Source: Chitinophagales bacterium (GTDB lineage: Bacteria; Bacteroidota; Bacteroidia; Chitinophagales; UBA8649). Taken from it: a stretch of 64,000 nucleotides of DNA. Of the stretch, positions 53,320 to 60,958 are shown piece by piece; positions within the stretch are counted from its first letter, which is position 1; every line of letters begins with the position of its first letter. The DNA is taken from positions 620,001 through 684,000 of the forward strand of contig JACJYS010000001.1 in the NCBI GenBank assembly GCA_020635995.1, given 5' to 3'. Both the position numbers and the translations under genes were made by a program. The notes below the pieces were generated by a model. It had not been told where the DNA came from. It made no database searches and was given only the letters and a program-made list of their open reading frames with translations.

Positions 53320-53769
53320 ATGGAAATAATATTAAAAGAAAGAGTAATTGGTTTGGGCGAAAAAGATGATTTAGTAACTGTAAAACCAGGCTACGGAAGA
53401 AACTATTTAATACCAAAAGGTTTAGCAATGATTGCTAACGATTCTAACAGAAAAATTTTAGCTAATAACTTAAAGTTTAAACACGTTCGTGAAAAAGCTT
53501 TAATAGAAGAATACACTCAAATAGATAATGTATTAAGAGGTAAAGTGGTGAAAGTGGGAGCTAAAGTTGGTACTACAGATAAAATATTTGGTAAAATAAC
53601 TACACATCACTTAGTAGAAGCTATTAAAGAACAATTGGGTGTAGAAGTAGATAGACGTAAAGTTAGTTTTGCTGGCGAAGAAATTAAAACATTAGGAGAA
53701 TACACTGCAAATGTAGATTTGCACGAAAAAGTACAATCTGAAGTTAAATTTGAAGTAGTAGCAGAGTAA
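53320..53769 (+). CDS. rplI: 50S ribosomal protein bL9
   Basis: The 149-residue protein has the N-terminal domain MEIILKERVIGLGEKDDLVTV with VKPGYGRNYLIPKGLA, a long connecting helix and the C-terminal domain (KIFGKITTHHLVEAIKEQLGVEVDRRK). This is the usual two-domain bL9. It ends the rpsF-rpsR-rplI operon and is followed by a strong terminator. Confidence 0.97.
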   Translation: MEIILKERVIGLGEKDDLVTVKPGYGRNYLIPKGLAMIANDSNRKILANNLKFKHVREKALIEEYTQIDNVLRGKVVKVGAKVGTTDKIFGKITTHHLVEAIKEQLGVEVDRRKVSFAGEEIKTLGEYTANVDLHEKVQSEVKFEVVAE

Positions 53770-53816
53770 ATACAACTATTAGACGTTTAGATTTTTAGAC
53801 AAATAGACTTATAGAG

Positions 53817-53847
53817 AACCCTTTCCAAAATGGAAAGGGTTTTTTGT
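53817..53847 (+). terminator. Terminator of the rpsF-rpsR-rplI operon
   Basis: AACCCTTTCCA (53817-53827) and TGGAAAGGGTT (53831-53841) form an 11-bp stem with a 3-base loop, followed by a run of T. Confidence 0.9.
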
Positions 53848-53902
53848 TTAAGAAAAGTTTATTACTTTGCAAGTACTTTGTTAAAGTTGAGCTTATAAAG
53901 CT

Positions 53903-54115
53903 ATGCACGACCTTGAAAAATTAGTGAATACAAAAATGCCTTTTGGCAAATATAAGGATACGCCTATCTGCAATTTGCCGGAATATTATTTGGTGTGGTT
54001 TAAAGAAAAAGGTTTTCCTAAAGGAAAGCTTGGGGAGCTTATGGCAATTATGTACGAAATTAAACTCAATGGTTTGGAATACTTATTAGAGCCACTAAAA
54101 AATAGTAAAAAGTAA
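53903..54115 (+). CDS. DUF3820 family protein
   Basis: The 70-residue protein matches the DUF3820 pattern over its length: MPFGKYKDTPICNLPEYYLVWF, then FPKGKLGELMAIMYEIKLNGLEYLL. The family is small, cytosolic and of unclear function; the Pfam name as a quorum-sensing-regulated factor does not define an activity. It is likely monocistronic. Confidence 0.85.
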   Translation: MHDLEKLVNTKMPFGKYKDTPICNLPEYYLVWFKEKGFPKGKLGELMAIMYEIKLNGLEYLLEPLKNSKK

Positions 54116-54204
54116 ATTTTATACCATTTATTTTTTACACTTTTATTACTACAAAAAAATACTTCTAACGTCTTTAAAATAGTTCTAAAATAAAAAACAG
54201 AACT

Positions 54205-54756
54205 ATGAAAAAATTACAAGTAAATGCAGCCAGTATGGCAGATATTGCTTTTTTGCTACTCATCTTTTTTATGATGACAACTACCATACAGCAAGACCAA
54301 GGTATATTGAGTAAACTACCGGAAAATATTCCGCCAGAAGAAGTACCTTTAAAAAAGAGGAATGTGGTAATGATAACAATGAATAATACCGATAAGATTT
54401 TGTTAGATAACGAAGAAGTATCGTCTATGGATGAATTTAAAGAAATATGCAAAAAGCACATTATGAATAATAATATGGATAAATCTTTTTCGGAAAATCC
54501 TAAAGTTGCCGTCTTTTTAATAAAAGTAAGCAGAGGGACAGCCTACACCAATTATATAGAAATGAACAGCAAACTAAAAGAAGCGTATAAAGAATGTAGA
54601 AATGAATTTGCTTTAAATTTAACTAAGGGGAAATATAATTATACTCAGTTGGTAGATAAAGCAAAAAATGATACTACTTTTATGGCAATAAAAGAACAAG
54701 TGCAGTACGAAATTCCTTATTTAGTGCAAGAAGATTATAGCATTGCTTCAAATTAA
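54205..54756 (+). CDS. ExbD/TolR family protein (solo)
   Basis: The 183-residue product has a short cytosolic N-terminus and one membrane helix with the conserved aspartate in SMADIAFLLLIFFMMTTT, followed by a periplasmic domain longer than usual for ExbD. ExbD works with ExbB to couple the proton gradient to TonB-dependent transport or outer membrane integrity. No ExbB, TonB or second ExbD gene is adjacent, which is unusual since these normally cluster in Bacteroidota. It overlaps the convergent small membrane protein gene by 9 bases. Confidence 0.85.
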   Translation: MKKLQVNAASMADIAFLLLIFFMMTTTIQQDQGILSKLPENIPPEEVPLKKRNVVMITMNNTDKILLDNEEVSSMDEFKEICKKHIMNNNMDKSFSENPKVAVFLIKVSRGTAYTNYIEMNSKLKEAYKECRNEFALNLTKGKYNYTQLVDKAKNDTTFMAIKEQVQYEIPYLVQEDYSIASN

Positions 54757-55014
54757 TACCAGCACAACTATTATTACCACTAATAATGCCAATAAAGCAA
54801 TAATTAACCGTTGCCGTTGTTGTTTCTGTATTTCTATTTTATTACTTCTAATCTGTCTTTTAGTTTCTTCATTAGCAACTTTAAATTTTAAAGGTTTGCT
54901 ACCAGAATTATGTAAGCCAGCTTCATACTTAAATTTGTTTTCAATACTCTGCTTTAAGCGTTTACTCTCTTTTATTAGCGTATTACCATATTTAGCAAAA
55001 CCAGGACCTCCCAT
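54748..55014 (-). CDS. Small membrane protein with C-terminal anchor
   Basis: The 88-residue product begins MGGPGFAKYGNTLIKESKRL, a start I recall from a conserved Bacteroidota family. It has a basic, Lys/Gln-rich middle (KRQIRSNKIEIQKQQRQR) and ends in one hydrophobic helix of about 18 residues (LIIALLALLVVIIVVLVL). It would sit in the inner membrane with most of it in the cytosol. It is downstream of the VOC gene, 24 bases apart, so it is probably co-transcribed. Function unknown. Confidence 0.65.
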   Translation of the reverse strand: MGGPGFAKYGNTLIKESKRLKQSIENKFKYEAGLHNSGSKPLKFKVANEETKRQIRSNKIEIQKQQRQRLIIALLALLVVIIVVLVLI

Positions 55015-55038
55015 AAATGCTAATATAATAAAAATATC

Positions 55039-55413
55039 CTACTTCTTAGCCGGCTCATACAAAGCAAACCTGTTCCCTTCGGTATCAAAAAACTGAGCCA
55101 TATAGCCTATTTCTTCTCCTATAAGAGTTCTGGGCATCACTATTTTTCCTCCGGCAGGCTCTACTTTATTTAATACTTTGTTTAAATTATCTCCTCCGTT
55201 TAAATATACTAAAGGTCCTTCAGAGCCGGGTTTTAAATAATCTTCTTGCACTATAGCTCCACCTACAGCTTCGCCACCATGAGGAAAAAATGCGTGTTTA
55301 ATGCCACCATGTTCACTTTTGTGCATTTCAACATCTAAAATAGTTTCGTAAAATTTAACGCATCTGTCAAAATCAACAGCCGGTATTTCAAACCAAGTAA
55401 CTATACTTTTCAT
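55039..55413 (-). CDS. VOC family protein (glyoxalase/bleomycin resistance-like)
   Basis: The 124-residue protein has the paired beta-alpha-beta-beta-beta modules of the vicinal oxygen chelate fold: VTWFEIPAVDFDRCVKFYETIL near the start, and IGYMAQFFDTEGNRFALYEP near the end, whose E-G-N-R is typical. Members include lyases, dioxygenases and antibiotic-binding proteins; the activity here is not predictable. A perfect TATTTTTG -7 element precedes it. Confidence 0.85.
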   Translation of the reverse strand: MKSIVTWFEIPAVDFDRCVKFYETILDVEMHKSEHGGIKHAFFPHGGEAVGGAIVQEDYLKPGSEGPLVYLNGGDNLNKVLNKVEPAGGKIVMPRTLIGEEIGYMAQFFDTEGNRFALYEPAKK

Positions 55414-55436
55414 TTAAAAAGACATTTATTTCATAT

Positions 55437-55444
55437 CAAAAATA
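55437..55444 (-). promoter_or_regulatory. -7 promoter element for the VOC gene
   Basis: TATTTTTG on the minus strand is an exact TAnnTTTG match, 23 bases before the ATG at 55413. Confidence 0.5.
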
Positions 55445-55489
55445 TGAAAAAAGATCAAAAAAATTGTATCTTGCAAGAAACAAAAAACC

Positions 55490-55780
55490 ATGGACAGAAA
55501 AGATTTTATTAATAAAGCAAAAGAAAGTTTAGATAATTTAGATGCTAAATTAGATGAATTAAAAGCCAAAGGAGAGCAGAAAAAAGCTGAAATGGGTGCT
55601 GAATATGAAAAGCAGTTAGAAAACCTAAAAGCTAAAAGAGCCGAATTAAAAGAGCAGTACGAAAAACTTGAAGATATAGCCGAAGACAAATGGGAAGCCG
55701 CTAAAAAAGATTTTAGTAGCAGTGCCGAAAGTTTTAAACAAGGCTTTTCTAAAATAGGCGATATTTTTAAAAACCTATAG
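55490..55780 (+). CDS. Small coiled-coil protein
   Basis: The 96-residue cytosolic protein is almost entirely a heptad-type coiled coil rich in K, E, A and L (LDNLDAKLDELKAKGEQKKA and similar). It ends in an amphipathic FKQGFSKIGDIFKNL helix. It resembles the short stress-related coiled-coil proteins found widely in bacteria, with no enzymatic motif. It is divergent from the VOC gene and precedes the DUF4920 lipoprotein gene, but the latter has its own promoter elements. Confidence 0.7.
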   Translation: MDRKDFINKAKESLDNLDAKLDELKAKGEQKKAEMGAEYEKQLENLKAKRAELKEQYEKLEDIAEDKWEAAKKDFSSSAESFKQGFSKIGDIFKNL

Positions 55781-55794
55781 GCAAAATCATATCT

Positions 55795-55834
55795 TACCTT
55801 TGTTTCTATAAAAACTTAATTCTGCGTAACTTTG
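55795..55834 (+). promoter_or_regulatory. Two tandem -7 elements and an inverted repeat before the DUF4920 gene
   Basis: TACCTTTG (55795-55802) and TAACTTTG (55827-55834) both match TAnnTTTG exactly. The second is spanned by the inverted repeat TTCTGC (55820-55825) and GCAGAA (55834-55839), a possible operator. Confidence 0.5.
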
Positions 55835-55851
55835 CAGAAAATTAATTATAG

Positions 55852-56340
55852 ATGAGAAATTTTATTGCCTTAGCTTTTATCAGTTTTGTATTGTTTTCTT
55901 GCAATAATGCTAATAAAACGGAAACTGCTGACGAAAATACAGCTACAGAATTTGAATATTTTGGAGAAGAAATAAATACTGACGGTGCTGTTTTAGCAAA
56001 AGACTTTTTCACTTCTTTTAATGCAGAAGATTCTACAAGAATGAAATTAGAAGGAGAAGTGGCAAGCGTTTGCCAAAAGAAAGGTTGCTGGATGAAAATG
56101 GGCATAGGCGAAAATAATGACGAAATTTTTGTGAAATTTAAAGACTATGGCTTTTTTGTTCCCCTAAACTGCGAAGGCAGAACAGCCGTAATGGAAGGCT
56201 GGGCATACAAAGATGTGCAAAGTGTGGAAGAATTAAAACACTACGCTTTTGATGCCGGCAAAACACAAGAAGAAATAGATTCTATTACCGAGCCTGAAGT
56301 AACTTATACCTTTTTGGCAGATGGCGTAGTACTAAAATAA
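55852..56340 (+). CDS. DUF4920 lipoprotein
   Basis: The 162-residue product has a lipobox (FVLFSC, cysteine near residue 17). The DUF4920 domain contains VASVCQKKGCWMKMGIG and NDEIFVKFKDYGFFVPLNCEG. The conserved C-x5-C-W-M pair suggests metal or heme-related binding, but no function is proven. The next gene starts 1 base after the stop, so they are co-transcribed and probably co-localised in the outer membrane or periplasm. Confidence 0.85.
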   Translation: MRNFIALAFISFVLFSCNNANKTETADENTATEFEYFGEEINTDGAVLAKDFFTSFNAEDSTRMKLEGEVASVCQKKGCWMKMGIGENNDEIFVKFKDYGFFVPLNCEGRTAVMEGWAYKDVQSVEELKHYAFDAGKTQEEIDSITEPEVTYTFLADGVVLK

Positions 56341-56341
56341 T

Positions 56342-56791
56342 ATGAGAAAACTATTAGCCGTACTATCTATTATTTTAATAGGCATATACGCTTGCAACAA
56401 TAGCGAAAGTTGCAAAGCAGATAAAAAACACGAAGCCTCTGTAATGTACGAACCTTCTGAATTGGCTTTACTTATGAAACAAATGCACGCCCAGCAGCAA
56501 GCGTGGAAACAATTAATTGAACAAGATAGTTTTAATATAATTTTCCCCGTTGATTTTATGGGAATTTATACCGTAGAACCTACAGATTCATTTTTAAGAG
56601 TAAGAGATGATAATTTTATTGGTTTTGCAGATGAATATATAGCCAGTGTTAAAACATTGATTGGTACAAAAAAACAAAATAAGCAAATTAAAAGATACAA
56701 CGCCACTATAGATGCTTGTATAAACTGCCATAATGACTACTGCCAAGGTCCAATTGACAAAATTGAAAAACTATATATAGTTAAAAATTAA
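56342..56791 (+). CDS. Lipoprotein with C-terminal CxxCH heme motif (cytochrome c'-like)
   Basis: The 149-residue product has a lipobox (YAC, cysteine near residue 18), a helical body and a single heme-attachment motif C-I-N-C-H near residue 133, close to the C-terminus. Helices followed by a C-terminal CxxCH is the plan of cytochromes c', which bind heme or small ligands such as NO. The family is not recognised with certainty. It follows the DUF4920 lipoprotein directly, and its stop overlaps the end of the convergent anti-sigma gene by 4 bases. Confidence 0.7.
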   Translation: MRKLLAVLSIILIGIYACNNSESCKADKKHEASVMYEPSELALLMKQMHAQQQAWKQLIEQDSFNIIFPVDFMGIYTVEPTDSFLRVRDDNFIGFADEYIASVKTLIGTKKQNKQIKRYNATIDACINCHNDYCQGPIDKIEKLYIVKN

Positions 56792-57030
56792 CCCTGTTTT
56801 TCCTTACAACAGGTTTTGAGTTTTGCCATAAAAGTAGCTGTTGGCGTTTTTCTCTCAAGTTTTTTTTGTAAAAAATCTTTAAACTGTTTTTCTAAATTAT
56901 ACTCTTCTAAGCAGTGTATGCACCTTTGTAGTTCGCACATAATTTCTTGCTCTTGCTTAGGGTGCAACTCGCCATCTAACAAAAGCTGAAACTGCTGTAC
57001 TACTTCCTTACAATCGTGATGTTTTTTCAT
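56788..57030 (-). CDS. Putative zinc-type anti-sigma factor
   Basis: From the ATG at 57030 the product is 80 residues, cytosolic and rich in Cys and His. C7 lies in HHDCKEV, and C37-I-H-C40 matches the second half of the zinc anti-sigma (ZAS, RsrA-like) motif. The usual histidine of H-x3-C-x2-C is replaced by E33, with C32 next to it. Two more cysteines (C74, C75) are near the end. It lies 76 bases downstream of an ECF sigma gene on the same strand, the usual sigma/anti-sigma arrangement. The altered metal site could make it a thiol-based redox sensor; that is inference. Confidence 0.72.
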   Translation of the reverse strand: MKKHHDCKEVVQQFQLLLDGELHPKQEQEIMCELQRCIHCLEEYNLEKQFKDFLQKKLERKTPTATFMAKLKTCCKEKQG

Positions 57031-57106
57031 TGACACTTTAGTATATACATTTAAAAACTAAAAATAAAACACTTCCATTTTCTAATAAGTTCATTTACAC
57101 CGCATT

Positions 57107-57679
57107 TTAACGTTTTTCCTTAAAACCTCTGCTCAATGCAAACTCCCTCAATTCTTCTTTCATTAAATTACGTGCTCTGTATAGTCTTGACCTAACCGTA
57201 CCAATAGGAATATCAGATATTTTAGCTATTTCTTCATAAGTAAAGCCTTCTATGTCAGACAAAATAATGGCTACTCTAAAATCTACAGGTAGCTTATTTA
57301 AAGCAATAGTTACTTCATCTCCCAGCATGTGTGTGTACATATCTTCAGAAATATCTATGCTTTCAGATTGCTTTTCTAATTGTTGCTTTTCATTAAAATC
57401 TTCAAAATCTACCTGCTGAGGAGCTCTTTTTTTCTTTCGGTACTCATTAATAAAAGCATTTTTTAAAATTTGAAAAAGCCAAGCTTTTGCATTGCTTCCC
57501 TTCTCGTAAGAATTAATAAACCGATAAGCCTTCATGTATGCTTCTTGCACTAAATCTTCTGCCTTAGTTTGGTCAAAAACTAAAGAAAATGCAAAATTGT
57601 ACAAAGCATCCGCATGAGGAAGTAACTCTTCGTTAAATAACTTATCTTTGTCAGCTTTTATTGAGGTATTTTTTTCCAA
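57107..57679 (-). CDS. ECF-type RNA polymerase sigma factor
   Basis: The 190-residue protein has sigma-70 region 2 (LYNFAFSLVFDQTKAEDLVQEAYMKAYRFI) and region 4 with the helix-turn-helix YEEIAKISDIPIGTVRSRLYRARNLMK. It is close in type to SigR/RpoE-like factors that pair with ZAS anti-sigma proteins. The start seems to be TTG at 57679; no in-frame ATG lies before region 2, and a TATATTTG -7 element ends 5 bases upstream. It is co-oriented with the anti-sigma gene and divergent from the O-antigen ligase gene. Its regulon is unknown. Confidence 0.92.
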   Translation of the reverse strand: MEKNTSIKADKDKLFNEELLPHADALYNFAFSLVFDQTKAEDLVQEAYMKAYRFINSYEKGSNAKAWLFQILKNAFINEYRKKKRAPQQVDFEDFNEKQQLEKQSESIDISEDMYTHMLGDEVTIALNKLPVDFRVAIILSDIEGFTYEEIAKISDIPIGTVRSRLYRARNLMKEELREFALSRGFKEKR

Positions 57680-57684
57680 TCATT

Positions 57685-57720
57685 CAAATATAGTACAATA
57701 TTTTTCGTTCAAAAAACGAA
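57685..57720 (-). promoter_or_regulatory. Sigma gene promoter with palindrome over the -33 region
   Basis: On the minus strand TATATTTG (57685-57692) and TTG (57710-57712) lie 17 bases apart, a good -7/-33 pair. TTCGTT (57704-57709) and AACGAA (57715-57720) form an inverted repeat centred on the -33 element, a possible operator that could also affect the divergent O-antigen ligase gene. Confidence 0.5.
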
Positions 57721-57731
57721 CCAAACATAAA

Positions 57732-58958
57732 ATGAGACAAAATTACAGTTTGTTAACTTATGAAGGCAGAAACATTGTTGTTTTTGCGGGTATAATTTTC
57801 GGTCTTGTGGTGTCAAAAGCGGTGTTAAGTATAAGCACTATTGTTTTATTGGTCAATTTTTTGGTTTCTTATAAAGAGCATAAGTTCAATATTTTTACCA
57901 AAGAAAACATTCCCAATTTAATACCTGTTGCTTTTTTTGCGGTGTCGTTAGTTTGGTTTTTGTTTGCTTCAAATAAAGGCTTGGCGTTAAAAGAAATGAA
58001 CGAAAATTTGCCTTGGCTTATTTTGCCCTTGTGCATAGTGGCTTTAAAACATTATAGCAATCAATATTTATATCTTTTCTTAGGTTTGTTTGTGTTAATG
58101 ATTGCCGTTAGTGCTGTGGTGGTTTTAATTAATTACTTTAGTAATTACGATTTTTATTTAAAAATTATTAGTGCCGGAAAAAGTATTGACACACCTCAAG
58201 ACCATGTGCGGTATAGCTTGTTGCTCTCATTTGCCACCATAACTACCTTTTATTTTGGGCTTGTAAAATTGCCTAAACTTTTCCCCAAAGAACAATGGTT
58301 TTTTGTTATTTCGTTTATATTTTTTGCAGTTACATTACATATTTTATCTGTAAGAACAGGCTTAATAACTTTTTATTTAGGCATTGTATTTTTGACAGTT
58401 TACAAAGCTATAATTACCAAAAAATGGTGGTTTATTCCTATAGTTTTGGTGTTAGTAACACTTGCTCCATATTGGGCATATAAAAATGTACCCAGTTTTA
58501 GAGAAAAAGTGTATTATATGAACTACGATTGGCTACAAATTAACAGCAATAACATTAATGGAAATTCTGACACTAAAAGATTACTTTCCTATAAAATAGC
58601 CGTTAGTCTTATAAAAGAAAAGCCTGTTTTAGGTTATGGTATTGGCACAGGAAAAGAGGTTATGAATAAGTATTTTGAAGAAAATTATCCGGAAGTTACC
58701 AACCAAAATAGAATATTGCCCCACAATCAATTTTTATTTATTTGCTTAGAAATGGGATTTGTTGGCTTAGCCATTTTTCTTTTGGTGCTAATCGTGCCAC
58801 TATACAAAGCAATTAGAAATTTTAATCCTCTTTTTATAGCACTTTGGCTTATGGTAGTAGCATCGTGTATGGTAGAAAACAATTTAGAATCGCAGGTAGC
58901 TTTATCTATGTATTTGTTTTTTTCATCGCTACTTTTAAAAATAAAGCAAGATGAGTAA
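57732..58958 (+). CDS. O-antigen ligase family protein
   Basis: From the ATG at 57732 the product is 408 residues, a polytopic membrane protein with about ten hydrophobic helices and a long periplasmic loop. The loop contains KRLLSYKIAVSLIKEKPVLGYGIGTG and the conserved LPHNQFLFICLEMG stretch of the Wzy/WaaL superfamily. It would join or polymerise surface polysaccharide on the periplasmic side. The upstream frame overlaps the sigma gene and is not used. The end overlaps the following glycosyltransferase gene by 8 bases, so the two are coupled. Confidence 0.88.
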   Translation: MRQNYSLLTYEGRNIVVFAGIIFGLVVSKAVLSISTIVLLVNFLVSYKEHKFNIFTKENIPNLIPVAFFAVSLVWFLFASNKGLALKEMNENLPWLILPLCIVALKHYSNQYLYLFLGLFVLMIAVSAVVVLINYFSNYDFYLKIISAGKSIDTPQDHVRYSLLLSFATITTFYFGLVKLPKLFPKEQWFFVISFIFFAVTLHILSVRTGLITFYLGIVFLTVYKAIITKKWWFIPIVLVLVTLAPYWAYKNVPSFREKVYYMNYDWLQINSNNINGNSDTKRLLSYKIAVSLIKEKPVLGYGIGTGKEVMNKYFEENYPEVTNQNRILPHNQFLFICLEMGFVGLAIFLLVLIVPLYKAIRNFNPLFIALWLMVVASCMVENNLESQVALSMYLFFSSLLLKIKQDE

Positions 58959-59700
58959 AATATCACTTGTAATAATAACTTTTAATGCCGAAAATATGCT
59001 TGATAAAGTACTTGCTCAAGCTAAAAAACTTACCAAAGATATAGTAGTGGTAGATAGTTTTAGCACAGATAAAACAGAAGAAATAGCTAAAGAATTTGAG
59101 GTAAACTTTTATAAAAAAGAATGGGTAGGCTACGGTTCTCAAAAAAACTATGCCAATAAATTAGCTCTTAATAATTGGATACTTTCTATAGATGCAGATG
59201 AAGTACTTAGCAATGAGCTGATTGACGAAATTAAAGCCCTAAATCTAAATGATGAAAACCTTGCTTTTAATATTCCTTTTAAAAACAATTACTGTGGCAA
59301 ACTTATAAAACATGGGCGATGGAAAAATGAACATCATGTACGGCTATTTAATAAAAAAACCGTTAGCTGGAATACCAGCCAAGTACACGAAGGACTAAAT
59401 TTAAGCAACATAGAAATAATTGACTTAAAAAATCCTATTTTTCATTTTTCTATGCAAAGCAAAGAGCAGCACTTAGCTAAAGCAAAAAAGTATGCAGAAA
59501 TGGGAGCAAGCAGAATGTACAAACAAGGCAAAAAAGCTACTTTTATAAAGCAATACATTAATCCTATGTTCCGTTTTATAAACGATTATATTTTTAGCTT
59601 AGGATTTTTAGATGGCAAATTAGGATTTCAATTAGCATATATTATAAGTAAAGAAACTTATTGGAAATACCAAAAATTGGATAAACTCTATAAAGTCTGA
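58951..59700 (+). CDS. Glycosyltransferase family 2 (WaaE/KdtX-like)
   Basis: The 249-residue enzyme has the GT-A start ISLVIITFNAENMLDKVL, VVVDSFSTDKTEEIA and the metal-binding D81-A-D-E in WILSIDADE. The WVGYGSQKNYANKLALNNW tract is typical of WaaE-like lipopolysaccharide core glycosyltransferases. It adds a sugar to lipid A-core or a related glycan in the cytosol. It overlaps the O-antigen ligase gene by 8 bases. The stop codon touches a 108-bp inverted-repeat element. Confidence 0.9.
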   Translation: MSKISLVIITFNAENMLDKVLAQAKKLTKDIVVVDSFSTDKTEEIAKEFEVNFYKKEWVGYGSQKNYANKLALNNWILSIDADEVLSNELIDEIKALNLNDENLAFNIPFKNNYCGKLIKHGRWKNEHHVRLFNKKTVSWNTSQVHEGLNLSNIEIIDLKNPIFHFSMQSKEQHLAKAKKYAEMGASRMYKQGKKATFIKQYINPMFRFINDYIFSLGFLDGKLGFQLAYIISKETYWKYQKLDKLYKV

Positions 59701-59807
59701 AAAATAATTTCACATTCCATAATGTTCCCCCACCTGAAAAGGAGGGAAAAAAAAGTTTACCTACCGAAGGCAGGGGTGGTTTTATAAAAGTATGTGAAAT
59801 TATTTTT
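59700..59807. repeat. 108-bp inverted-repeat element
   Basis: AAAAATAATTTCACAT (59700-59715) and ATGTGAAATTATTTTT (59792-59807) are perfect 16-bp inverted ends. The interior has CCCCCACCTGAAAAGGAGGG and AAGGCAGGGGTGG, which can also pair in part. No coding capacity. It looks like a small MITE or intergenic repeat. Confidence 0.7.
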
Positions 59808-59860
59808 TTGGATACAATATAAATAATCAATTATAATAGTAAAAACTTTATTTTCGTGCT

Positions 59861-60958
59861 ATGAAAATTGGCTTAGACGCTAAAAGAATATTTAATAATA
59901 AAACGGGCTTGGGCGTTTATGGGCGAAATCTTGTTAGCGGATTTGAGCAAATAACGCACCCACATCAGTTTTATTTATTTACGCCTACTGCAAAGTCTGA
60001 AATTTATATACCAAGCAAACATTTTAATGTAGTTAGCAGCCATTCTTTTTCTTCTTATTACTGGCGTACTTTTAGCATAGCTAAAGATATAAAAAGCAAT
60101 AATTTAGATATTTATCATGGTTTAAGTAATGAACTGCCTTTGACTATAGCCAAAACAAAAGTAAAAAGCATAGTAGATATACACGATTTGTGTTTTGTGA
60201 AATTTAAAGAGGATTACAGCAAAATTGACCAACAAATATTTTGGTATAAAGCTAAAAATGCAGCCTTGCAAAGCCATAAAATAATAGCTACATCAAACGC
60301 CACCAAACAAGATATTTTGCAATATTTTAAAGTGCCGGAAAATAAAGTAGAAGTTGTTTACCAATGTTGCGATAAGCAGTTTTATGCTCAAAAAACAAAA
60401 GAAGAAATAGATTTAGTACTAAAGAAATATAATTTGCCAAAAGAATATTTTTTAAGTGTAGGCACTATACAAGGCAGAAAAAACCAGCAAGCTATTGTAA
60501 AAGCAATTTCAAAATTAGATAAAGCAAAACAACTTCCTTTGGTACTTGTAGGAAACGGAGGTAAATATTTGCAGCAATTAAAAGCTTTGGCACAGCAACT
60601 TAATGTTAAACTTTTTGTGTTGGATAATTTACCTTTTAATGAACTGCCTTGTATTTATCAAAATGCAAAAGTGTTTGTTTATCCGTCTTTTATAGAAGGT
60701 TTTGGCATACCGGTGTTAGAGGCAATGGCAGCTAAAACGCCTGTTGTTACAACAAAAAACACCAGCATGGCAGAAATAATTCAAGATGAAAACAATTTAA
60801 TTTCAGCAGATAATATTGAAGAAATTGCCGAAAAAATGAGCTATTTTTTAGTTAATCCTCAGTTTGCAAATACAGAAAAACATTATACCCGTGCATTAGA
60901 TTTTTCTGAAAAGAAATTTGCACAGCAAGTTTTAGATATTTATGAAAAACTACAGTAG
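59861..60958 (+). CDS. Glycosyltransferase family 4 (GT-B fold)
   Basis: The 365-residue enzyme starts MKIGLDAKRIFNNKTGLGVYGRNLV, with the glycine-rich loop of retaining GT4 enzymes. It has FLSVGTIQGRKNQQAIVKAI in the second Rossmann domain and the E-x7-E-type motif IEGFGIPVLEAMAAKTPVV. It transfers a sugar from a nucleotide donor, probably into the same surface polysaccharide as the neighbouring genes. It overlaps the start of the Sua5-like gene by 17 bases. Confidence 0.9.
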   Translation: MKIGLDAKRIFNNKTGLGVYGRNLVSGFEQITHPHQFYLFTPTAKSEIYIPSKHFNVVSSHSFSSYYWRTFSIAKDIKSNNLDIYHGLSNELPLTIAKTKVKSIVDIHDLCFVKFKEDYSKIDQQIFWYKAKNAALQSHKIIATSNATKQDILQYFKVPENKVEVVYQCCDKQFYAQKTKEEIDLVLKKYNLPKEYFLSVGTIQGRKNQQAIVKAISKLDKAKQLPLVLVGNGGKYLQQLKALAQQLNVKLFVLDNLPFNELPCIYQNAKVFVYPSFIEGFGIPVLEAMAAKTPVVTTKNTSMAEIIQDENNLISADNIEEIAEKMSYFLVNPQFANTEKHYTRALDFSEKKFAQQVLDIYEKLQ

